A model generated the notes under the pieces. The model saw only the letters and a program-made list of their open reading frames with translations, was not told the origin of the DNA and searched no databases. This document shows positions 57,931 through 64,000 of a DNA stretch of 64,000 nucleotides, piece by piece. The DNA is taken from the NCBI GenBank assembly GCA_051453625.1, contig JBOZIK010000001.1:70720944-70784943 (forward strand). Reading direction: 5' to 3'. The DNA comes from Welwitschia mirabilis (taxonomy: Eukaryota > Gnetophyta > Gnetopsida > Welwitschiales). Each line of letters begins with the position of its first letter. The first letter of the stretch is position 1. The translations under genes were made by a program, and so were the position numbers.

Positions 57931-58379
57931 TAAACATCTTACAACAAACCATACTTTCTAACCAAAGACCATAAGGGATCCCTTGCCACTCAACCCTTAC
58001 TAAACCTTAACGAAGTATAAAAATATTCTAAGGTGGTAAAAAAAAGTGGAATTAACATAACAATCCCTACTCATGAGGCTTCAACTTCCTAAAATGATAA
58101 GAATAATGAGGAAGAGGATATAGAAATCTTAGAAAATCATTCCTTTCCTTCTTCACTTAGCAATAAAAAGAAAGATTAGTTTCAAAAGAAACCTGCTATC
58201 CCATGGCTTAATAGGCTTAACGAAAACCCTATATTTGAAAATCACTTAAAATTATAAATGTAAAATGTAAGCATCAACTTATTTTTTTGAAAAATTTTAC
58301 AAGAAAACCTCAAATACTCTAAGCTATAGAAAGACCAAATAAGAAAAAAACAAAAACGAACCATCCCTAATAAAGTCTT
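57931..58379 (+). pseudogene. E7 Gag-protease linker, decayed
   Basis: Reads as Lys/Asn-rich linker with pieces such as ENLSFPSSLSNKK-like and HGLIGLTK, and no domain. Frame is uncertain. Confidence 0.4.
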
Positions 58380-58790
58380 CCTAGTTCAATCTATTAGCAA
58401 CTTAGTTTTTAAGAAGTGTCCAAAATTTAAAGATCCTTGGGCAACAACTATTATTGTCACTTTAGAGGGAAATCGAAGAGTTAAGAAAGCCTTCATAGAT
58501 ATAGGAACTAGTAGTAATATCATTCCCTTACACATTCGTAAATGTTTAGGATTGGAAGAATGAATAGAACCTACACAAATTGTCTTGAAGTTAGCTGATT
58601 CATTTATTAAGAAATCCTTATGTATGATAAAGGACTTGGTTATTAAGATCGAGGAAGCTTTCTACCCAATATACATAGTTGTTTTAGAAGTTGAGAATCA
58701 ATTTAGATATCCCCTACTTCTAGGTAGACCTTTCTGTGCAACTGCCCATTGCACATTATAACGTCTAAAAGTTACATCATTGAAAATATT
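58380..58790 (+). pseudogene. E7 retropepsin-like protease
   Basis: Nearly open in one frame: LVQSISNLVFKKCPKF, then VKKAFIDIGTSSNIIPLHI with DIGTS at the catalytic Asp, then LKLADSFIKKSLCMIKDL, IEEAFYPIYIVVLEVEN and YPLLLGRPF, the closing G-R-x-F block. It is homologous to E1 3321-3821 through FILDAL (E1 has VFDAL), after which the sequence changes abruptly at the start of the A repeat. One stop replaces a likely Arg/Gln in the middle and another follows CTL. Processing of Gag-Pol would be its role. Confidence 0.85.
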
Positions 58791-58950
58791 CATACTTGAT
58801 GCTCTGATACCAAAATGTAATGTCCCAAATATTCTATAGTTTAAAATCTTTATCTTTAAAACTTCGATATCAAATTGTAATAATCTAAAAAATACTAATG
58901 TCAAAACCTTAAAACTTACTCGGATACCCAAAATATAACACCCACATTTT
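58790..58950 (-). repeat. Three tandem LTR-end/PBS-like junctions
   Basis: GATACCAAAATGTAATGTCC (58795), GATATCAAATTGTAATAATC (58866) and GATACCCAAAATATAACACC (58922) are tandem variants. The first is preceded by GCTCT, giving the complement of TGGTATCAGAGC (tRNA-iMet PBS) abutting an LTR end. At 58997-59072 TGTAA(C/T)(A/G)TCCATCTCAAGAAT is also duplicated. Confidence 0.5.
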
Positions 58951-59963
58951 TTTATTTTAAACTTAAAAACATTACTTATTACTGATTTAAAAAATTAAAC
59001 TTTGTAACATCCATCTCAAGAATCTATAACTTACTTTTTGTAATGTCCATCTCAAGAATTTATAACTTTCTTAATAATGGCTCTCTTTTAAGGTGATCCT
59101 ATCCTTCATAATACCTTAAGTTAGCTTTTAAATGGGACCTTCCTACTAACTGATCTTATAACCCCTATTTTTTGGGATTTTTAAATTCCTTTGGGAAGGA
59201 GGGAAAGTCTCTTATCCACATTTTAAAGAAATTTTATCAAATATATGTTACAAAATTTCTAATAGATTCAAGAAAACGTCAACTAATTCCAAAGTATTTC
59301 AAGGTTTTCCAATAAGATTTTCCAATGCAATTTTCCAATTACAATATAACAATAATGCACAAATTCAGGTCTATTCCAAAAAGATAACCAAGAATCCACA
59401 ATCTTCCAATTCGATATCCAATATAATATTTCACATACATGGGTAGAGTTTCAATATTTTAACAAATTTTATCAGATAATAACTGGAAAATATGACCTCC
59501 AATAAACAAATTTTATTTCAAGAAGGAAAATCATCATTCCATATAAAGATGCAAGCCACAGAATTATGAATAAATAGAGTCTCTCTCACATCAAAATGAC
59601 AATTAATCATAATGACTATTCATGTAATCAGATAATTAACTCCAATAGCCCAATGAGATACAATAATCAGGAGATTTTTCCACCATTATAGATCCAACGA
59701 TCCATCATGAACTTATGCCATCTTAGTAATTAGACTCTAGATTTATCACATGTCACAAAAAATATGGGATGAAAACTGTGAAAATCTCACAGCCCCTAGT
59801 ATGGCCCAGGCAAGAATAGGTATTTTAGCAAGATACTCCAAGGATTAAGACAATAAGAAAAAGTTCAAGATTTTTAAGAAATCTAAGACATTCATGAAAA
59901 ATGAACTTATGATTATGAATGAGAATATCAAATATAATATATATATATAATCATTATTAACTT

Positions 59964-60290
59964 CACTACCTCGTTCAGCGATCTGTTAAGCCCATTGCCT
60001 CATTCAGTGATCTGTGGTTCTCATATAATATTTAACTCCACTACCTCATTTGGTGATCTTTGAATTCCACTGCCTCATTCGACGATCTGTGGTTCTCATA
60101 TGTCTATATAAAATCTCAATCATCATTAACTTTACTACCTCATTTAGCAATTTGTAAAGCCCATTACCTCATTCAGTGATCTATGGTAATATAATATTCC
60201 CACTTCCTCATTCAGTGATCTATGGGATTCTCTCTTCACTACCTCATTTGGTGATCTGTAAAGTCCACTGCCTCATTTAGTGATCTGTGG
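59964..60290 (-). repeat. Nine-copy CTCATTCGGCGATCTGTG array in repeat A
   Basis: Nine imperfect units with core CTCATTCGGCGATCTGTG are spaced about 28-60 bp apart, preceded by CACTACC/CACTGCC and often followed by AAGCCCA or GTTCTCATAT. Core CpGs vary among CG, TG and CA. On the transcribed minus strand they lie about 600-900 nt downstream of the TATA motif. Confidence 0.85.
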
Positions 60291-60880
60291 AAAATCCATA
60301 ACCATAGATCCAACAAGATGATATCATGAAACTAAGATAGATTTCGCCACAACATAATACCTCAACTATAGATTTCAACCATAAGACAACAAGTCAGTTT
60401 AATAGGGATCAATTACAAATTTTTATCTCATACTAAGAAAGGTAACCTCAAGATATTAGAAAAAGGGTAATGAAGATGAGACATGTATTAGCACGGAGTT
60501 TAACTCATTCAAGCATCACATGATTTAACATTCGACATATAGGAATATTAATATGCATTATTCTTGATAACCAATGCATAAGCAAAAATCATAAAGAAAG
60601 TACAAAAGTATAGAATCATATATAACATGATGATTTCAAAATAGAATGCATAAGAAAGGACCATTACAAAAACAAGAAGGTAAGAAACCATACATATACA
60701 TAATGATTTTAATACCGAATGCATAAAAAGGACCAACAAGGAAGCATGAGGATTAGGAATCATACTGATTTTCAAGAAGAATTAAAGATCTTTGCTAGTC
60801 TTCAAGGCTTTTTCGGCTTCAAGACTCGATAGCAAAAGGTTTTTCAAAAATGAAAGTGAGTCAAAAGGATGAGGAGAGTC

Positions 60881-60890
60881 CTATTTATAA
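60881..60890 (-). promoter_or_regulatory. TATA box of repeat A
   Basis: The minus strand reads TTATAAATAGGACTCTCC; it is identical in repeat B (63521-63530). Confidence 0.7.
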
Positions 60891-60929
60891 TCAAGATTTG
60901 GTGAAACACAAAGAGTCACAAGAATATGA

Positions 60930-61046
60930 GGACAAACAAAAGTTGGCAAAGATTCCTTGTATATGAAGATAAACAAAAGTTAAAAAAGATTCCTTGCATA
61001 TGAAGACAAATAAAAGTTGGCAAAGATTCCTTGCATATGAAGATAA
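60930..61046 (-). repeat. Three 37-bp tandem repeats upstream of repeat A TATA box
   Basis: The unit contains GACAAACAAAAGTTGGCAAA and GATTCCTTGCATATGAA. Repeat B has four units. The position, 40 to 165 bp upstream of the TATA motif, suits an enhancer. Confidence 0.8.
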
Positions 61047-61439
61047 AATATCATAAATGAGGGCAGTTAATAGAGAGGTTACATAACATCTCATAAATGA
61101 TTGCCTAACCACCGGTGCTTTTAATAATATAATCAAGATAATGCTTTATATTAATAAAGAGTAAAAGGAATAAGTAACATGTCTTCACAATATACATTCA
61201 ATTCAACATTTACATCCAATTGCATAAGTAAATAAAAGATATCATTTCCACCACAAGAGAATATAAGAATTGGGTACAAATAATTAATCAAAAGGCATTC
61301 ATATTACAACTCAATAATACTACTTTTCAAGAACATAGCAATTATTACAATCGAGATTTCAAGTAATTCAATATTTTTTAAATATTTCATTACACATAAA
61401 CCTGCAAATTTTATAAGAAAGTAAAAATGTAGATGTGAT

Positions 61440-62456
61440 AGATAGCTAGTAATAGCAACTCAACAATAGAAAATGAGGATTATAGTTTAGAATTAACAAA
61501 ATTATTCAACAAAGAAAAATAAGAATCAACTCAGAAAATATTAGAAAATCTTTTATCACATAATGAGGATATGAGAACTTTTCTTTTTATGATGTTTTTA
61601 ATGATCTTTTTGAGGAATCCACTAACTTAAAAAATGAAAATAATCCTTACCAAGAAAATAATGAGTTTAATCAAGAAGATCAAGATATAGTTAATGATGT
61701 TGATAAAGATAATAAAGAAGAGAGAGATAGTATCAAAGAACATAATGAATAAAGTAAAAAAGGCATTCAACCAAGTAATGATGAATTCAACAATGAGGAG
61801 GAGAAAAATAAAGAAGAAGTAATTAAAAATTAAACAAACTTAATAGAGAATAAACTTACATCCTTGAATGAAATAAATCAACTTAAAGAGTCTCCATATG
61901 TTTCTCCATCCCTTTCACATGTACTTCCATGCAAAACCTCAAATGATATTCCTCCTTCTACTCTTACTTTTACATTATCTTATGATCTTGATAATGATAA
62001 CATTTTACTCTTTTTCCCATTTGAACATTTAAATAATTCTCCAAATCACATCCTTCTCCTCAAATTTAATAAAAAACATCATCTTGAGGAGTCTACTATA
62101 ACAATCTTTAATCTATCCCTTTTAAAACTTCATGTACTACAAAAAGTAACATGTTTTTCTCTTTTATAAAGTTAACTTGATTTTGTGCTTTTAATGATCA
62201 TTCTTTTCAAAAACAAGACTTATGATATCTTGGAACTCTAAACTGGGGCAAACCTTATCTCCTTGATCCAAACCCATGCTTAGAATTAAACATTAAGGAG
62301 CTTCTTAAGTATGTTAAACCTATTTAAATCACTCACACTAAGCAGTTTCTTTTAAATCCTTGGATCCCGAATAATACAATTAATGTCTCCCATGTTCAAT
62401 ATTAAGTTTTGAATGCAATTTATGTTTTAGATCCTTTAGATTATGAGTTTGACAAG
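61440..62456 (+). pseudogene. Third copy of the acidic ORF (fragment)
   Basis: The frame reads IENEDYSLELTKLFNKEK, LENLLSHNED, FSFYDVFNDLFEESTNLKNE and NEINQLKESPYVSPSL. 61864-62169 is open for 101 codons (TFTLSYDLDNDNILLF), then YLGTLNWGKPYLLDPNPCL and LNIKELLKYV near 62240-62320. E5 has KNEDYS*ELIKLFHKEKEA and E6 has LDNLFDESNHLENE, so all three copies are collinear. Here the family motif WGKPY is intact. The fragment starts without LTR, PBS or leader and is cut by a 100-N gap, beyond which repeat B begins. Confidence 0.65.
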
Positions 62457-62556
62457 NNNNNNNNNNNNNNNNNNNNNNNNNNNNNNNNNNNNNNNNNNNN
62501 NNNNNNNNNNNNNNNNNNNNNNNNNNNNNNNNNNNNNNNNNNNNNNNNNNNNNNNN
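62457..62556. other. 100-N gap joining unrelated repeats
   Basis: Its length is the default of several gaps in the window. It joins the acidic ORF to the middle of repeat B, about 1 kb into the repeat relative to copy A. Confidence 0.9.
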
Positions 62557-62683
62557 CAAGGATTAAGATAACACAAAAAAGTTCAAGGCTTTCAAGAAAT
62601 CCAAGACATACACGAATATTGAAATCATGGTTATGAATGAGAATATCAAATATAATATATATATATATATAATCATCATTAAC

Positions 62684-63012
62684 TTCACCGCCTTATTTAG
62701 CAATCTGTGAAGCCCACTACCTCATTCGACGATCTGTGGTTCTCATATAATATTTAACTTCACTGCCTCATTTGATAATCTGTGAAGCCCACTACCTCAT
62801 TCGGCACTCTGTGGTACTCATATGTACATATAAAGTCTCAATCATCATTAACTTTACTGCCTCATTGGGCAATTTGTGAATCCCATTACCTCATTCGGTG
62901 ATCTGTGGTAATATAATATCCCCACTGCCTCATTCGGCGATCTGTGAGATTCTCTCTTCACTACCTCGTTTGGCGATCTGTGAAGTCCACTACCTTATTT
63001 GGCGATCTGTGG
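62684..63012 (-). repeat. Nine-copy CTCATTCGGCGATCTGTG array in repeat B
   Basis: Same order and spacing as in repeat A, with several units keeping CTCATTCGGCGATCTGTG unaltered. Confidence 0.85.
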
Positions 63013-63520
63013 AAAATCCATAACCATAGGTTCAATAAAATAATATCACAAAACTAAGATAGGTTTAACCACAACAGAATACCTTAATCATATATTTTAA
63101 CCTCAAGACAACAAGTCAATACAATAGGGATTAGTCACAAATTTTTATCTCATACTAAGGAAGATAATTTTAAATATCAATAAAAGGAATGTAATAAAGA
63201 TGAGGTACATTTCAGCACAAAGTTTAACTCATTCAAGCATCATAGGGTTTAACATTTGACATACTGGAATGTAAATACACATTGATTCTAGTAGATAATA
63301 TCATAAGTAAGGACTATCAAGACAATGCAATACATAGCATAAGATTTAAATACAGAATGCATAAGAAAGGGCTAATAAGGAAGCACGAGGGTTAAGAACC
63401 ATACCGATTCGCAAGAAGAACTCAAGATCTTTGCTAGTCTTAAGGCTTTTTCTGACACTAAGGCTCAATAGCAAAAGGTTCTCTATAAAATGAAAGTAAA
63501 AAAAAAGGAGGAGGAGAGTC

Positions 63521-63530
63521 CTATTTATAA
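63521..63530 (-). promoter_or_regulatory. TATA box of repeat B
   Basis: TTATAAATAGGACTCTCC on the minus strand, as in repeat A. Confidence 0.7.
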
Positions 63531-63569
63531 CTGAGGTTTGATGGAATGCGAAGAGTCACAAGAATATAA

Positions 63570-63722
63570 GGACAAACAAAAGTTGATAAAGATTCCTTGC
63601 ATATGAGGATAAATAAAGGTTGGCAAAGATTCCTTATATGTGAGGACAAACAAAAGTTGACAAAGTTTCCTTGCATATGAGATGAATGAAAGTTGGTAAA
63701 GATTCCTTGCATAAGAAGACAA
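63570..63722 (-). repeat. Four 37-bp tandem repeats upstream of repeat B TATA box
   Basis: One unit more than repeat A. The open frames in 63521-63788 are by-products of this repeat. Confidence 0.8.
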
Positions 63723-64000
63723 AATATCATGAATAAGGGCAGCTAAGAAAGGGGTTACATAACATCTCATAAATGATTTCCTAGCCATTGGGTGCTTTTA
63801 ATAATATATTAAAGATAATGCGTCACATTTAATAATGAGAAAAAGAAATAAATAACATGTTTCCACAATAAACATTCAATTTAGCATTTTACTTTCAACT
63901 ACATAAGTAGATAAAAGATATCATTTCACCATAAGAGCATATAAAGATTGGGTACAAACATTCACATAAAACAATATTCATATTGCAATTCAATAATATA

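Larger units (their letters stand above)
55019..58790 (+). mobile_element. E7: Athila-like gypsy element, truncated after protease
   Basis: LTR, PBS, leader, gag and protease are in order on the plus strand. The sequence breaks at about 58790, immediately after the protease tail, where the A-type LTR repeat begins. RT, RNase H, integrase and the 3' LTR are absent from the window. Confidence 0.85.
58804..61430 (-). repeat. LTR-like repeat A (minus orientation)
   Basis: The plus-strand left end TGTAATGTCC next to a PBS-like motif, a minus-strand TATA motif (60881-60890), tandem repeats upstream of it and a second copy (62557-64000) together support an LTR about 2.6 kb long, read right to left. 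TGTAACACC-type ends and a tRNA-iMet PBS are common in chromovirus LTRs, so a Tekay-like origin is likely but not shown. The right boundary is approximate. Minus-strand open frames in 60891-61136 come from its tandem repeats and are not genes. Confidence 0.6.
62557..64000 (-). repeat. LTR-like repeat B (minus orientation, incomplete)
   Basis: Aligns with 59852-61330 in repeat A, then reaches the window edge. It carries the nine-unit array (62684-63012), TATA motif (63521-63530) and four 37-bp units (63570-63722). It retains more CpG in the array than repeat A, suggesting a younger copy or different methylation history. Confidence 0.75.

Noticed and set aside
58698-58931. Minus-strand 77-codon frame across 58698-58931
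   Set aside because: It spans the breakpoint between E7 protease and repeat A, antisense to protease.
60891-61136. Minus-strand frame with repeated ICKES/CQLLF units
   Set aside because: Produced by the 37-bp tandem repeats upstream of an LTR promoter; the B copy gives similar frames.
59964-63012. CRISPR-like array of CTCATTCGGCGATCTGTG
   Set aside because: Repeats are imperfect, spacers are themselves similar and uneven, no cas genes, and the context is a plant LTR.

Overview
The window is repeat-dense plant nuclear DNA, very AT-rich and depleted in CpG. I find no single-copy host gene, tRNA, rRNA or CRISPR array. The plant assignment rests on the element types: Ty3/gypsy elements of Athila-like type with a primer-binding site (PBS) matching the 3' end of plant tRNA-Asp, Ty1/copia elements with tRNA-iMet PBSs, and a large-LTR repeat with 5'UTR tandem arrays. 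Nearly all coding frames are broken. Many stops sit where a Gln or Trp codon is expected (CAA/CAG to TAA/TAG, TGG to TAG), and PBSs differ from the tRNA complement mainly by C-to-T and G-to-A changes. This fits old, heavily methylated heterochromatin. Ten runs of N interrupt the window, and some are flanked by duplicated contig ends.

Layout. 1-7481: gypsy element E1 on the minus strand (integrase, RNase H, RT, protease, gag, leader, PBS, LTR); its 3' end lies beyond the left edge. 7563-15828: copia-1 on the plus strand with a complete pol order, an extra 3' ORF and a truncated 3' LTR, abutting an inverted LTR of the same family (15840-16927). 16930-17990: a promoter-bearing repeat (R1) with a (GA)n tract. 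18000-25400: unassigned degenerate DNA holding a decayed plus-strand gypsy integrase (23390-24200). 25408-32052: copia-2 on the minus strand with both LTRs but most of RNase H deleted. 32053-35414: unassigned, with a 550-bp pyrimidine tract. 35415-44885: gypsy element E5 on the minus strand, with both LTRs but no recognisable pol. 45930-47960: a second R1 copy split by a solo gypsy LTR. 49243-55018: E6, a plus-strand relative of E5. 55019-58790: E7, a plus-strand Athila-like element truncated after protease. 58804-61430 and 62557-64000: two copies of a 1.4-2.6 kb LTR-like repeat in minus orientation, separated by a fragment of the E5/E6 ORF.

How they fit together. E1 and E7 encode gag/pol. 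E5, E6 and the 61440-62456 fragment instead carry an acidic Asn-rich ORF and a GC-richer 3' module, yet share LTR family, PBS type and leader with E1/E7. This looks like an autonomous/non-autonomous partnership. The most distinctive signal is a family of nested imperfect palindromes (arms related to GTCATCC/GGATGAC) repeated in the gypsy LTRs and as sets between PBS and ORF, on both strands and in several subfamilies. All positions come from reading by eye; no alignment or database search was run.
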